Positions 52,694 through 62,886 of a stretch of DNA of 64,000 nucleotides are shown here, piece after piece. The position numbers were made by a program, and so were the translations under genes. Origin of the DNA: Mangrovibacterium lignilyticum (GTDB lineage Bacteria > Bacteroidota > Bacteroidia > Bacteroidales > Prolixibacteraceae). The notes beneath the pieces were generated by a model. That model was not told the DNA's origin. It saw only the letters and a program-made list of their open reading frames with translations, and made no database searches. Location of the stretch: NCBI RefSeq assembly GCF_010882175.1, contig NZ_WKLH01000002.1, positions 744,001-808,000 of the forward strand, read 5' to 3'. How positions within the stretch are numbered: the stretch's first letter is position 1; each line of letters starts with the position of its first letter.

Positions 52694-53710
52694 ATGACAC
52701 ACGAAATCAAGCAATTGTTTCATACGCTGAAAAACTGGCAACAACAGGGTGAAAAAGCTGTTTTTGTTTCAGTTGTAGCCCTCGATGGCTCATCATACCG
52801 GCGTCCGGGGGTTCGTATGATTATCAATGACTCGGGCGAAATGGCAGGCGCCGTTAGCGGAGGCTGTGTTGAAAAAGAAATAGAGCGGCAAGCGCAAAGT
52901 GTTTTCCGAACGGGGATCGCTAAACTAATCAGTTACGATGGCCGCTTGCGAATCGGATGCGAGGGCATTATTTACATGCTCATTGAACCGGCTTATCTAA
53001 GCGAAGAACTTTTGAATGCGTTCGATTCGCTGCTGAAAAAACGGCAACCTTTCAAAATGGAAACTTACTACCAGCTGACGATTGGAGAAACAGCAACAGC
53101 TGGTACACTGATTCATTTTCCCGGCAGGGTATTCCCGTTAAATCCAGCATTCAACAGCAATCAAGCTGAAAAGCAAGCGTGTTTCGCCCAACATTTCGAA
53201 CCGCTGTTTCAACTTTATATTTTTGGCGCAGAGCATGATGCAGTGCACTTGTCACAAGCTGCCAACCTACTCGGATGGGAAGTAACCATTGTCGCATCTG
53301 CCGACGAACCAAAGTCCTGTGATTACTTTCCCGGCGCTGACTCGTTAATCACACCTGCCTTCGACGCCATTGGCAAGCTGGTGTTAGATGAACAAACCGC
53401 CGTTGTATTGATGACGCACAGTTTCAATAAAGATGTTCAGTATTTGCTCGCGTTGAAAAATATCCACCCGGCCTACCTTGGAATGATTGGTTCGATAAAA
53501 CGACGCGAACGGGTACTTTCCATGCTGATGGATTACGATCCGGAGATATCGCCGGAATTCCTTGACCTGATTCACGGTCCGGCTGGAATCAATATCGGCG
53601 CCGAAAGTGCATCGGAAATTGCTGTTTCCATTTTAGCTGAAATTCTGAGTGTAATCCGACATCAAAAACCAATCGCTTTGCGGGAAAAGGTAGGCTCAAT
53701 TCATGGCTAA
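52694..53710 (+). CDS. XdhC-family molybdenum-cofactor maturation protein
   Basis: A 338-residue cytosolic chaperone that protects and modifies the molybdenum cofactor before insertion into xanthine-oxidase-type enzymes. The N-terminal XdhC/CoxI part has FVSVVALDGSSYRRPGVRMI and GAVSGGCVEKEIE. The C-terminal Rossmann part starts LYIFGAEHDAVHLSQAANLL, where most homologues have GAGHDA, and includes PAYLGMIGSIKRR. It begins 23 bases after iorB and overlaps the next gene by 8 bases. Confidence 0.93.
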   Translation: MTHEIKQLFHTLKNWQQQGEKAVFVSVVALDGSSYRRPGVRMIINDSGEMAGAVSGGCVEKEIERQAQSVFRTGIAKLISYDGRLRIGCEGIIYMLIEPAYLSEELLNAFDSLLKKRQPFKMETYYQLTIGETATAGTLIHFPGRVFPLNPAFNSNQAEKQACFAQHFEPLFQLYIFGAEHDAVHLSQAANLLGWEVTIVASADEPKSCDYFPGADSLITPAFDAIGKLVLDEQTAVVLMTHSFNKDVQYLLALKNIHPAYLGMIGSIKRRERVLSMLMDYDPEISPEFLDLIHGPAGINIGAESASEIAVSILAEILSVIRHQKPIALREKVGSIHG

Positions 53711-54326
53711 AATCTGCATATTACTGTTAGCCGCGGGAGAATCGTCCCGGATGGGACAAGCCAAACAACTCCTCCCCTGGGGTAATTCCACGCTGATTGA
53801 GCATCAACTTGAAAAGCTGCTCGCCACGGGACATCCGGTATTCGTTGTTTTAGGTTCGCGGGCCGATCAAATCAGTTCCCTGATCGAAAAATACCCGGTT
53901 ACAATGCTGATCAATGAGCAGTGGCAAACCGGGATGGGCAGCTCCATTTCCGCCGGAGTCAGTCACCTCATGAAAACGCTTCCTGAAACTGAAGGCATAC
54001 TAATTACATTAATTGACCAACCGATGGTAACAACGGAGTATCTCAACAAGCTAACAGCGGAATTCACGCCTCGACTGAATCAAATAATCGCATCGCAATC
54101 AGCCGATGGCTGGCGCGGCGTTCCCGCGTTATTTGATCAAAAATACGTCAATGATTTAATGAATCTGAAAGGGCAAAAAGGTGCGAAACGACTAATCCGC
54201 GAATTTAGCGACCAGGTGATTTGTCTTGAATCAAACCAGAAGTTGGATGATATGGATACAACCGAACGCTATGAACAATTGCTGGCTGAATACCTAAAAA
54301 ACAGCCCTTCAATTAAAGGTCGCTAA
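53703..54326 (+). CDS. MocA/MobA-like molybdenum-cofactor nucleotidyltransferase
   Basis: A 207-residue NTP transferase of the MobA/MocA group, which joins CMP or GMP to molybdopterin. The nucleotide-binding start is LLLAAGESSRMGQAKQLLPW and the metal site is ITLIDQPMV. The companion hydroxylase belongs to the class that usually uses the cytosine dinucleotide cofactor, so MocA-like CTP use is likely. The gene overlaps xdhC, which suggests translational coupling. Confidence 0.92.
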   Translation: MAKICILLLAAGESSRMGQAKQLLPWGNSTLIEHQLEKLLATGHPVFVVLGSRADQISSLIEKYPVTMLINEQWQTGMGSSISAGVSHLMKTLPETEGILITLIDQPMVTTEYLNKLTAEFTPRLNQIIASQSADGWRGVPALFDQKYVNDLMNLKGQKGAKRLIREFSDQVICLESNQKLDDMDTTERYEQLLAEYLKNSPSIKGR

Positions 54327-54521
54327 AAGCCCTACTGCTTGTTCTTCCCGATCAATCCGTTCTCCGCCTGTGTGGATTGAGTTCCTCGTATCGTTGATTC
54401 AGCAAAACCGAAACGACAAGTAAATTTCAGTTTGTCACTTTCCTTCTTAGTTGCCATTAATTCGCAAAACGATATTTCGTTATCTTTGAAACCAAACAAC
54501 AACCCAACAGCTCTAAACTCC

Positions 54522-55640
54522 ATGATCGAAAATTTGGCTTTCAAAATATTCAAATCAAAATATTTCGTCGGTCCCATTGCAACAGTATCACTGTTTTTCG
54601 CTGCTATTGCTGTTTACTTTTCCCTAATTCCTGATCAAACCATCTTTCCCAACTCCGATTTATATAATTACGATTCTTACACCGACGAATCAGATGGTGG
54701 AAAATCACAAATAGAGCGTTTTTCGGTAACAGATTCGCTACTTTGTTTGAAATTCAGATTAAATGAAGGCTTTTTCAGTCCATACGCCGGCTTAAGCATC
54801 ACACCAAAAACAAGCCACTGTATTGAAGCAAAACGATACAATCAAATCTCCGTTCAAATGCGGGGAATCCGAATTGATCGGGTTGGCATTGCCTTATACA
54901 ACCCACCACTGAGTGACCAGAAAAACAAGACGCAGGATGAAACGCTTTACCATTCTTATTTAAGCATATCCGATCAACCCGAAACTTACCATATTCCTTT
55001 TGGGCAGCTTAAGCATCCGGAATGGTGGGAAGATCTGCACCAAATGACGGAAACAAACAACGACCAAATCGATTTAACAGAGATTCTTCACCTGAATATT
55101 GGTTCCGCATTTTCTCCGGATATCGACGAACTAAAAACACTGGAGATCTATTCAGTCGCTTTCACTAGAAACAATCGTCGGCTTTATACCACATTGACCT
55201 TCGCTTATCTCGCCCTCGTTTCGTTGATCTATGGATCTCTTTATGCCGTCATGTCCGGGAAACATAAGACGACACGGATCCTGGTGTCCTATCAACCGGT
55301 AGAAACCACTGAGGAAAAAACAAGCGACGAAAAATGTATGGCGTATATCAACCGGAATTTTCACAATAGCGAACTGAACCTCGATCTTGTTGCAAAAGAA
55401 ACAGGTATCCCACAGCGTCGAATAACCAATGCCATTAATGCCGGTTTTAACTGCAACTTCAAAACCTACATCAACCGAATCAGAATAAACGAAGCCAAAC
55501 GATTGTTAGCCGAATCGGACCTGAATATTGGGGAAATTGCTTACAAAGTCGGCTTTAACAGTCAAAGCCATTTCAACCGGGTATTTAAAAGTGAACTGGA
55601 CACAAGTCCATCTGCCTATCGAACTAACAAGCAAGCATAG
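54522..55640 (+). CDS. Membrane-anchored AraC-family regulator with extracytoplasmic domain
   Basis: The start is ATG 54522 (MIENLAFKIFK); the frame to 54432 adds an unlikely tail. The 372 residues have a membrane segment at about 15-36 (FVGPIATVSLFFAAIAVYFS), a roughly 200-residue soluble domain, a second segment at about 243-263 (TLTFAYLALVSLIYGSLYAV) and a C-terminal AraC domain (NLDLVAKETGIPQRRITNAI, LNIGEIAYKVGFNSQSHFNR). The middle part looks like a beta-sandwich (YNQISVQMRGIRIDRVGIAL) and would face the periplasm. The layout is that of a one-component membrane sensor. It follows the molybdenum hydroxylase operon in the same direction and may regulate it. Confidence 0.85.
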   Translation: MIENLAFKIFKSKYFVGPIATVSLFFAAIAVYFSLIPDQTIFPNSDLYNYDSYTDESDGGKSQIERFSVTDSLLCLKFRLNEGFFSPYAGLSITPKTSHCIEAKRYNQISVQMRGIRIDRVGIALYNPPLSDQKNKTQDETLYHSYLSISDQPETYHIPFGQLKHPEWWEDLHQMTETNNDQIDLTEILHLNIGSAFSPDIDELKTLEIYSVAFTRNNRRLYTTLTFAYLALVSLIYGSLYAVMSGKHKTTRILVSYQPVETTEEKTSDEKCMAYINRNFHNSELNLDLVAKETGIPQRRITNAINAGFNCNFKTYINRIRINEAKRLLAESDLNIGEIAYKVGFNSQSHFNRVFKSELDTSPSAYRTNKQA

Positions 55641-55851
55641 GCCGACCGGTGCGATTGGTCTCTCGACAAACGAAAAGATCCGGCGCCAACAGGTTTACCA
55701 ATCCGGTTAAGTCCCTGACGATTGATACACCCTGGTCATTAATTAGCTGACTAAATTTTTAAGCTTGAGCCCCCACTTTTCGGGCCCAAACACGGTCCGG
55801 CACGTCGGAAAAACGGCCAGTCTGAAAATGCGTTGAGGTCAATGAAAGACA

Positions 55852-57273
55852 TCACTTCCCGGTTGATTCCCCGGAAAGGAGTTGGGAAGTAACCCGCAGG
55901 TATTCTGTTTCGCTGAGTTTATAGCTTGTTTGGGCTTCGATCAGCTCGCTCGAGGCTCTTTGCCATTGCGTTTGCGCAATCAAGAGGTCTGTCATCAGTT
56001 CGCGACCGACATCGTAATTGTCCTTGCTGACACGCAAATTTTCGGCGGCTTGTAGGAGCGCATCTTCCGAAATTTGAATGCGTAGAGCAGCATCTTTCAG
56101 GTTGAGTTTCGCTTTCCGGATCTCCAGCTGCATCAGTTGTTTATTCTTTTCCAATTCCTGTTCTTTGATGCTTTTGACAACCTGGGCTGCTGCAACTTTT
56201 TGTCGCCCTTCACCCCAATTAAACAGTGGAATTTTCACATTCGCCATCACATTAACCATCCCCTCGTTAATCTTGTTGTCGCTCAATTCAACATGGCCCA
56301 AATAATCGTAGCCCGCGCTAAGACCTATTGTTGGCAGGTAATCGGACCGAACGTTACTTATGCGTTTTTCTTCCAACTCAATATTCTTGTTGAGCAGACG
56401 ATATTCGGGTCTTAAAGTAACATCTTCGTCACCGGTTTGCTGCCGGAATTCATCCGAAACAACACGAATAGAATCTGTTTTGATGGCGGTTGCAAAGTCT
56501 AAACCGGTAACCCGACAAAGCGACATACGGGTTAACTCCAGACCGCTTTGGGCTTTTTGTAAATCAAGCCGCGCCTTATCGAATTCAACCTGGACTTTCA
56601 ACACTTCGTTTCGCTTCGCCAAGCCAACATCGTAGCTATCCTGAGCACCTTTCAGCAAAGCTCCCAACATGTAGAGATTGGTTTCCGCCAACTTCACTTT
56701 CGACTGTACCGACACGTAAAGCCAGTACGACTTATCGGCCTCCACAATTGTTCGCATACGTTGAATATCCAGATTTTCTTTGGCCATTTCAACGCCGATG
56801 TCAGCCATTCGGTTACCCGAGCTTATTTTGCCACCGGTAAAAATAGCCTGTTCTACCTTAATACCCGCCAGGTAAGCCCCTTTCAAACTTAACTCGAGTG
56901 GCAGAAAGGCATATAAACTAAACAACTGACTTCCATCACTTCCGACAAGCGGTTGCCCGTTCTGATCGAGGATTAAATTGGGCTGCAGTTCACCGGTTAC
57001 ACCATCGGCTGTGTAAGTTGGCAAATACATTTCGCTTCCAAAATCATCGGCCAAATAGATTCCGGTGGCCGAAGCCGATATAACAGGCAGGTAACTGGTG
57101 CGGGCTGCTTTTTGATCGTATACAGACTTGTCCAGCGTGGATTCCGCAATCTTCAAATCCTCGCTTTTCTTCAGGGCCATTTGCCTGGCTTTATGCAATG
57201 TCATGTATTCCTGAGCCTGCATCGTTGTTGCGGCCAGAAGCAAGAACAAACTGTATATCATTTTCTTCCTCAT
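55852..57273 (-). CDS. TolC-family outer-membrane protein of an RND efflux system
   Basis: I prefer ATG 57273, directly before the signal peptide (MIYSLFLLLAATTMQAQ); an ATG at 57294, touching the stop codon of the pump gene, is also possible. The 473 residues show the TolC repeat (LHKARQMALKKSEDLKIAES, VGLAKRNEVLKVQVEFDKAR, LEIRKAKLNLKDAALRIQIS, VGRELMTDLLIAQTQWQRAS). It is the outer duct of the tripartite RND pump encoded immediately upstream and is the last gene of that operon. Confidence 0.94.
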   Translation of the reverse strand: MRKKMIYSLFLLLAATTMQAQEYMTLHKARQMALKKSEDLKIAESTLDKSVYDQKAARTSYLPVISASATGIYLADDFGSEMYLPTYTADGVTGELQPNLILDQNGQPLVGSDGSQLFSLYAFLPLELSLKGAYLAGIKVEQAIFTGGKISSGNRMADIGVEMAKENLDIQRMRTIVEADKSYWLYVSVQSKVKLAETNLYMLGALLKGAQDSYDVGLAKRNEVLKVQVEFDKARLDLQKAQSGLELTRMSLCRVTGLDFATAIKTDSIRVVSDEFRQQTGDEDVTLRPEYRLLNKNIELEEKRISNVRSDYLPTIGLSAGYDYLGHVELSDNKINEGMVNVMANVKIPLFNWGEGRQKVAAAQVVKSIKEQELEKNKQLMQLEIRKAKLNLKDAALRIQISEDALLQAAENLRVSKDNYDVGRELMTDLLIAQTQWQRASSELIEAQTSYKLSETEYLRVTSQLLSGESTGK

Positions 57274-57294
57274 AAAGCTTCGTCTATTCAACAT

Positions 57295-60200
57295 TTATAT
57301 GCCCCATAAATCCGGTTTATTATACGAGTACGATTTCTCGTCCGACAGATACTCCTTGTCTTTCCGTCTTATTATTTTCAGATAAAGGACAGGAATGGTT
57401 ATTAAAGCCATGATCATACTCCAAACCACACCAAAAGCAATTACACTGGCCAGCGGAGCCCAAAGTGACGATCCGGATAAGATCATGGGAACAACTCCGA
57501 AGGCAGCCGACATCGCCGTTAAAAAAATCGGTCGCAAACGCCTCTCGGCAGCATCCATGGCCGCGGTTCTGATATCCATCCCCAGGTTGATGAGTTCATT
57601 GGTATGTTCAATCAGGATGATCGCATTACGAACCACAATGCCCGACAAACTGATAATTCCGAGAAAAGCAGTGAAGCCAAAGTTACTTTCGGTGATTGCC
57701 AGGCCCGAAACAGCACCAAAAAGGCTCAAGGGTATGGTGAGCATGACAAAACTGACTTCTTTAATATTTCGAAACTGGAATAACAGGATCAGAAAAATAG
57801 CCACCAAACTGATCCCCAGGGCAACAATCATTTTCCCCATGACTTCCTGTTTGTTGTCCTGCTCACCACCATAGGCGATGCGGTAGCCAACCGGAAGTTT
57901 TATTTCAGCAATTTTAGGTTGAATTTCATTCAGCAAAGCAGATGGTAATACTTGTCGGGTTGTTTCGCTGCCAACTGTCAGACAGCGCATGCCATTGCGG
58001 TGCATAATTCTTCCGGCTTGCCATTGCGGTACAACCTGGGCAATCTGCCGCAAAGGAACGTTCTCACCTGTAACCGGCGATTCAATGTACATGTTTTCGA
58101 GGGCCTCAATACTCCTTCGCTTACTTTCGTCCATTCGCAGAACGATCGCTATGACATTATCACCTTCGTACATTCTTGAGACGGAAGCACCGCTGGTACT
58201 AATATACATGAGCTTGGCAACACTACCTGTTGTAAACCCGAGGCGCGAGGCCTGGTTATTCAATTGAATGCTGGCACCAAAATAGTCTTCCCGAAAATCA
58301 TCGTGCACAAAGTGGCTCCCTATACTTTCCCGAAGAACATTTTTCACCGATGCTCCGATTTTTTTTAAGGTATGAATGTCGTCGCCAAAAATGCGTACCT
58401 CAACCGGAGACTGAAGCGGTAGCCCTTGTTGCATCAGCTTTACCTGAACCGTTCCCTCAGGCACCAGTGCCTCCACTTCCTGCGAAAGTTCTGCCGCCAG
58501 TTCATCGGTCGTTTTTTCACTGGTTGTATTAATCAGCATCTGAGCGTAATTGCTAACCGGAAATTCAGGCGAAAAATTGTAATAAACGCGGGGAGCGCTC
58601 ATCCCCGTAAAGGTCGCATAGGAGACAACACGATCATCATCTTTAATCCAGCTTTCAACTTTCAAAATAGAGGCTAACGTTTGCTCGACTTTGGTACCGG
58701 TTGGCATCCATAATTCAACGACAAATTGATTTCGCTCGGCAGCGGGAAAGAATTTCTGCCCGACATACAATTGAAACAGCAGACCAGCCAAAGCAATTGT
58801 GAGCAAGCTACCGGCAACAGTCAGAAAGGCATGTTTAACGCACCATTGAATAATTTTGCCGTAACCGGTTTGCATGTGATCGAGCAAGGACTTTTTCTTT
58901 TCCTTCTGATCCCACCGCACAGTGCGATCATGTAACCCTTTTTTGATAAATGCAAAGCAAAGCATGGGCGTGAAGAACATCGCCACAACAAATGAAGATG
59001 CCAGCGCTACGGTAACAGTAATCGGCAGATCGTGAATAAACTCGCCAATAGCACCTTTTAAAATAGTCATCGGCAGAAAAGCTGCTATGATGGTGATGGT
59101 GGCCGTAAAAACCGGGATGACCAAATCATTGGCACTGCGCCAGGCGGCAGTCCAGCGATGCTCGCCACTATCCAGCAATTCAACGTAATTATCTGCCACC
59201 ACGATTGCATCGTCAACAACCATCCCCAGCACCACGATCAAGGCAGCCAGCGAGACCTGGTGCAATTCAACCCCAATGGCGTGCAAAACAGTAAATGTTA
59301 CGGCAATTGTGATCGGTATGGCAGTCGCAGCAACCGCTGCAATCCGGAAAGGAAGCAGCAACAAGATGACGACGATTACAGCTAGAATCGCGATTAGAAA
59401 CTCACGCAAGAACCGACTGACATTTTCATCGACCAAAAGCGGCTGATTGGCCACAAGGCTTATCTCAACATTCGATGGGATCAGTTCCTTCACCACCGAA
59501 ATAGCCGAATCAACCTGTTCGCCATATTTGACAATGTTGTTGCCTTCATTCATTTGCACTGAAACAATCACGGCTTTTTTGCCATTCACCCGAAGATCGT
59601 TTTCCGGTTCCTGGTATTCGCGCTTGATGGTCGCAATATCGCTCAGGCGGATCACTGATCCGATTTCGGAAGTGCCGATAACCTGATTCGCCAGCTCCGT
59701 TTCAGTATTGTAGTAACCTTCGGTATGCAGCGCGACATTATTCCGATCTGTTTTAATAACACCGGATGAACTAATGGTATTTTGCGATTGCAGGACCTTA
59801 ACAACCCATTCCAGATTAACATGATATTGAGCTAATTTGTCCGGATTGAAGTAAACTGAAATTTGTTCCTTCTGCTCTCCAATGCGTTTAATTTTTGATG
59901 TTGCCGGAATTGTCCGGATGTGGTCTTCCAGTAACTTGGCATATTCCTTCAGCTGCGTATAGGAAGATTGATCAGACTCCACACTGATCAGCAAAGCCTC
60001 GGTGTCGCCAAAATCAGAATTAACAATTGGGCCAATAACTCCATCCGGCAATTCCAGCACTTTGGCTACAATCAGCTGGTGGCGAAGCTTACTCCAGAAA
60101 ATTTCCGGATGGGTAATTCCGTCGTTCAACCAAACGTTAACAACCAACTCACCATCACAGGTCGTTGAATATGTTTTCTCTTTCCGGACCTCGGGGAATT

Positions 60201-60417
60201 GAAATAAGTACTCTTCAATCCGGGAGGTCAGTTGCTCTTCAACCTGAATAGCGGTTGCTCCCGGATAATAAGCAATTACCAATCCCATGGGTGATGATAT
60301 TTGCGGATCTTCACGCCTTGGCATCGTCCATAACGAATAGATTCCGGCGACAAAAACCATCACCAGAACAGTTACGGAAACCTGCCTGTATTTTAAGGAC
60401 GCTTTGACAAAATTCAT
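57295..60417 (-). CDS. RND-family (AcrB-like) efflux permease
   Basis: A 1040-residue inner-membrane proton antiporter that expels small molecules from the periplasm. The layout is typical: one membrane helix, a large periplasmic loop, a block of helices, then a repeat. Visible marks are GIYSLWTMPRREDPQISSPM near the start, LIVVLGMVVDDAIVVADNYV with the proton-relay Asp pair, and SLSGIVVRNAIILIEHTNEL with GDAERRLRPIFLTAM-type sequence in the second half (DAAERRLRPIFLTAMSAAFG). It overlaps the adaptor gene by 4 bases. The substrate cannot be read. Confidence 0.96.
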   Translation of the reverse strand: MNFVKASLKYRQVSVTVLVMVFVAGIYSLWTMPRREDPQISSPMGLVIAYYPGATAIQVEEQLTSRIEEYLFQFPEVRKEKTYSTTCDGELVVNVWLNDGITHPEIFWSKLRHQLIVAKVLELPDGVIGPIVNSDFGDTEALLISVESDQSSYTQLKEYAKLLEDHIRTIPATSKIKRIGEQKEQISVYFNPDKLAQYHVNLEWVVKVLQSQNTISSSGVIKTDRNNVALHTEGYYNTETELANQVIGTSEIGSVIRLSDIATIKREYQEPENDLRVNGKKAVIVSVQMNEGNNIVKYGEQVDSAISVVKELIPSNVEISLVANQPLLVDENVSRFLREFLIAILAVIVVILLLLPFRIAAVAATAIPITIAVTFTVLHAIGVELHQVSLAALIVVLGMVVDDAIVVADNYVELLDSGEHRWTAAWRSANDLVIPVFTATITIIAAFLPMTILKGAIGEFIHDLPITVTVALASSFVVAMFFTPMLCFAFIKKGLHDRTVRWDQKEKKKSLLDHMQTGYGKIIQWCVKHAFLTVAGSLLTIALAGLLFQLYVGQKFFPAAERNQFVVELWMPTGTKVEQTLASILKVESWIKDDDRVVSYATFTGMSAPRVYYNFSPEFPVSNYAQMLINTTSEKTTDELAAELSQEVEALVPEGTVQVKLMQQGLPLQSPVEVRIFGDDIHTLKKIGASVKNVLRESIGSHFVHDDFREDYFGASIQLNNQASRLGFTTGSVAKLMYISTSGASVSRMYEGDNVIAIVLRMDESKRRSIEALENMYIESPVTGENVPLRQIAQVVPQWQAGRIMHRNGMRCLTVGSETTRQVLPSALLNEIQPKIAEIKLPVGYRIAYGGEQDNKQEVMGKMIVALGISLVAIFLILLFQFRNIKEVSFVMLTIPLSLFGAVSGLAITESNFGFTAFLGIISLSGIVVRNAIILIEHTNELINLGMDIRTAAMDAAERRLRPIFLTAMSAAFGVVPMILSGSSLWAPLASVIAFGVVWSMIMALITIPVLYLKIIRRKDKEYLSDEKSYSYNKPDLWGI

Positions 60418-61475
60418 CCCGGATTATTTAAAGTCACTGAAGAACCATTATTTAACTTCGACATTCCGGTGGTAATAACCAGGTCATTGGGCAACAATCC
60501 ACTGGTAATTTCAATTTGATTTCCAATAATCCTCCCAACTGAGACCAAGCGTTTAAACGCCTTGTTTTTAACCGTGTCAACAACAAATACAAAGGATGAA
60601 TTATCGGAATCCCGCAATATACAAGCGGCCGGAATAGCAATGTGAAAGGTCTCTTTATCGGTCTCCATTTGAATTTCGGCAGTCATTCCCGGCCGAAGCA
60701 GTAAACCCGAATTATCCAGTTCTATTTTTACGGAGAAGGTTCGCGTGGCAGGATCGGCCAATGCTCCGATTTCGACAATTTGACCTGTAAAGGTTGAATC
60801 GACCGAAGCGACATATACAAAAGCATCGCTACCGACCGACATATAACGGAGCTCCATCTCGGGTATTGCTCCCAAAACCTTTACTTTACTGATATCGGAA
60901 ACCGCAAAAAGTTGCAGCCCTTTGTCGATAATCTCGCCCTCTTCAACGCCTTTCCGGATCAGGATTCCGTCAATTGGAGAATATAATTTTGAATCTCTTA
61001 AGTTTTTAGCCTGTAAACGCTGCTGAGCTTTAGCTGCTCTCAAAGACATGGTTATTTTAACCAGATCACTTTCTGACAGACTGTTTCGATTGTACAGTTC
61101 TTTCAAGCGATCATAATCATCCTGTAACTGATCAACCTGAGCATCAGCCATAACTTTGGCAATCTGGTAACTTTCCGGATCGATACTAGCCAGCAATTCA
61201 CCGGCTCGCAGACTATCTCCTTCCTCAGCAGCTATGAAATTGATTTTTCCGGCAACCATAAAACCCAGGCGGACAGTCGTATTTCCTTCGATATTACCAC
61301 TAAACGAGAGGCTTTTCCGGACTTCCATCGACGAGACTTTGAGCACTTCAACCATCGGCGGTTTTTCAGCATTAGCTGACTCATTCCCTCTAATCTTACA
61401 TCCGGTTATTCCCAACAAAGCAATTAGCACGAACCCACATATTCTATTAAACCACATATCGAATGTTGATTTCAA
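60414..61475 (-). CDS. RND efflux periplasmic adaptor lipoprotein (HlyD/AcrA-like)
   Basis: A 353-residue adaptor with a lipoprotein signal (FVLIALLGITGCKI). Next come the lipoyl domain (TTVRLGFMVAGKINFIAAEE, GELLASIDPESYQ), an alpha-hairpin (ADAQVDQLQDDYDRLKELYN, DLVKITMSLRAAKAQQRLQA), the second lipoyl half (SPIDGILIRKGVEEGEII), a beta-barrel and a membrane-proximal domain. It is the first gene of the operon, and its stop overlaps the start of the RND pump. The promoter must lie in 61476-61662, but no convincing consensus was seen. Confidence 0.93.
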   Translation of the reverse strand: MKSTFDMWFNRICGFVLIALLGITGCKIRGNESANAEKPPMVEVLKVSSMEVRKSLSFSGNIEGNTTVRLGFMVAGKINFIAAEEGDSLRAGELLASIDPESYQIAKVMADAQVDQLQDDYDRLKELYNRNSLSESDLVKITMSLRAAKAQQRLQAKNLRDSKLYSPIDGILIRKGVEEGEIIDKGLQLFAVSDISKVKVLGAIPEMELRYMSVGSDAFVYVASVDSTFTGQIVEIGALADPATRTFSVKIELDNSGLLLRPGMTAEIQMETDKETFHIAIPAACILRDSDNSSFVFVVDTVKNKAFKRLVSVGRIIGNQIEITSGLLPNDLVITTGMSKLNNGSSVTLNNPG

Positions 61476-61662
61476 TTAGCAGGTAACTATATTGTTTGGG
61501 AGTGCGAGGTTGATTACCAATCAATTTACCACTTAATCTTCAAATTAAGGATATAAAATTGCGGCTAATCAATAAGTCACGTCATAATAAATATAAAGAC
61601 AGCCTGTCGTCGCAGTTTATTATTCCGTTTTAATCCGGTAAAATGAGGTGGATAACGGAAGT

Positions 61663-62745
61663 CTATTTTACGGCCACATCCCACAATTTGGCCATGCGCG
61701 ATTTTCCTGCGGGTCCTTCAACCCAAAGTACAACAAGGTATTTTCCAGCCTCGGCATATTCGTGAACCGGATTTTGTTCGGTTGACGTTTGTCCATCTCC
61801 AAAATCCCAACGCCACCTGGTCACTTCGCCATATGAATGATCAGTAAAAGCAACCCTCCGCTGATTTGGATCGATCAGCTTAAAAGCCCATTCTGCTTCA
61901 ATTGGCTTTCGATAGCTGGAGTCAAGCGGCATGAGTTTGAAGGGCAATGCATAAGAGGCGTTGCCGTACATGGTGTGCTCTTTCGATAAATTCCAAAATC
62001 CATTGTTTGCTTCCTTATCTACATCATCGTAATCGATTACCGCCCAACAAAGACCGATCAACTTGTTTTCAGTCAGAACGGACTCCACGGCGCGCGAAGG
62101 ATCATTGCCGGCATAGTCAAACGGAGTAACCCAGAATTCAAGCGTTAACTTACCGGACTCGCCGGGTTCGAAATCGTAGCCGTAAGCCGCATTGGCATAG
62201 GGCAGTTCCTTTATCCAGGGTTGGCTTCCCCACACCAACGTCCAGTCCTTTCCTTCTGCGGGCGTGAAAATATGGTAGTTCTGCGCATGCACGCCATGAA
62301 ATGAGAAATATCGATCCATTTCGGAAAGTGACTGATTTGGGTGAAAACGATCAACAAACGGCCCTCCCGACTGATCACTGTCAACAATCAGCTCGAAGGT
62401 ATCGTTATGCAAGCCGGGTTTCGAAAAATCCCAGTAATCATCGTAAGCTTCATACAAAAAGTACAACCGGTTCATTCCTTTCACCCAGCCAACCGTTACG
62501 CTGAAGTCCAGGTTATCCGGATTTGTTTCCGAATGCTTTTTGCTGTCATCCCACACTTCATTCATTCCAACCGTAAAGCCTTCAGGCACCAGGTCCCAAT
62601 CGGAGCGATCGCCATTAATCACGGGAATTTGATTGGCCGGAAATTGAAAGACTTGAAATACACGATTATCCTGAGCTGTTGCGATCGACGCGTGAAAAGC
62701 AGCACAAGTAAAAAGAAAAACAAAAAGCAGCAATGATCTTCTCAT
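61663..62745 (-). CDS. Secreted CBM9-like plus PKD-domain protein
   Basis: A 360-residue protein with a signal peptide (LLLFVFLFTCAAFHASIATA). Residues about 40-265 resemble CBM9/DOMON-type sugar-binding folds (GDRSDWDLVPEGFTV, LYFLYEAYDDYWDF, DTFELIVDSDQSGGPF, LEFWVTPFDYAGND). The C-terminus from about 275 is a PKD domain (WRWDFGDGQTSTEQNPVHEY). No catalytic domain is seen, so it probably binds carbohydrate. It lies 141 bases after the GH30 gene on the same strand and may be co-expressed with it. Confidence 0.8.
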   Translation of the reverse strand: MRRSLLLFVFLFTCAAFHASIATAQDNRVFQVFQFPANQIPVINGDRSDWDLVPEGFTVGMNEVWDDSKKHSETNPDNLDFSVTVGWVKGMNRLYFLYEAYDDYWDFSKPGLHNDTFELIVDSDQSGGPFVDRFHPNQSLSEMDRYFSFHGVHAQNYHIFTPAEGKDWTLVWGSQPWIKELPYANAAYGYDFEPGESGKLTLEFWVTPFDYAGNDPSRAVESVLTENKLIGLCWAVIDYDDVDKEANNGFWNLSKEHTMYGNASYALPFKLMPLDSSYRKPIEAEWAFKLIDPNQRRVAFTDHSYGEVTRWRWDFGDGQTSTEQNPVHEYAEAGKYLVVLWVEGPAGKSRMAKLWDVAVK

Positions 62746-62886
62746 GTCGGAGTTAATTTTAGGAGCAATTAGTCAGCCATGAAGATAAACATTCTGCAAA
62801 TGAAAACCCTTTTATGCGATCGGCCTTTTAAAATCCGAAAACATAAACGGGTTGGTTTAGGTTCGTTCCACGGGCTACCAGTCCAA

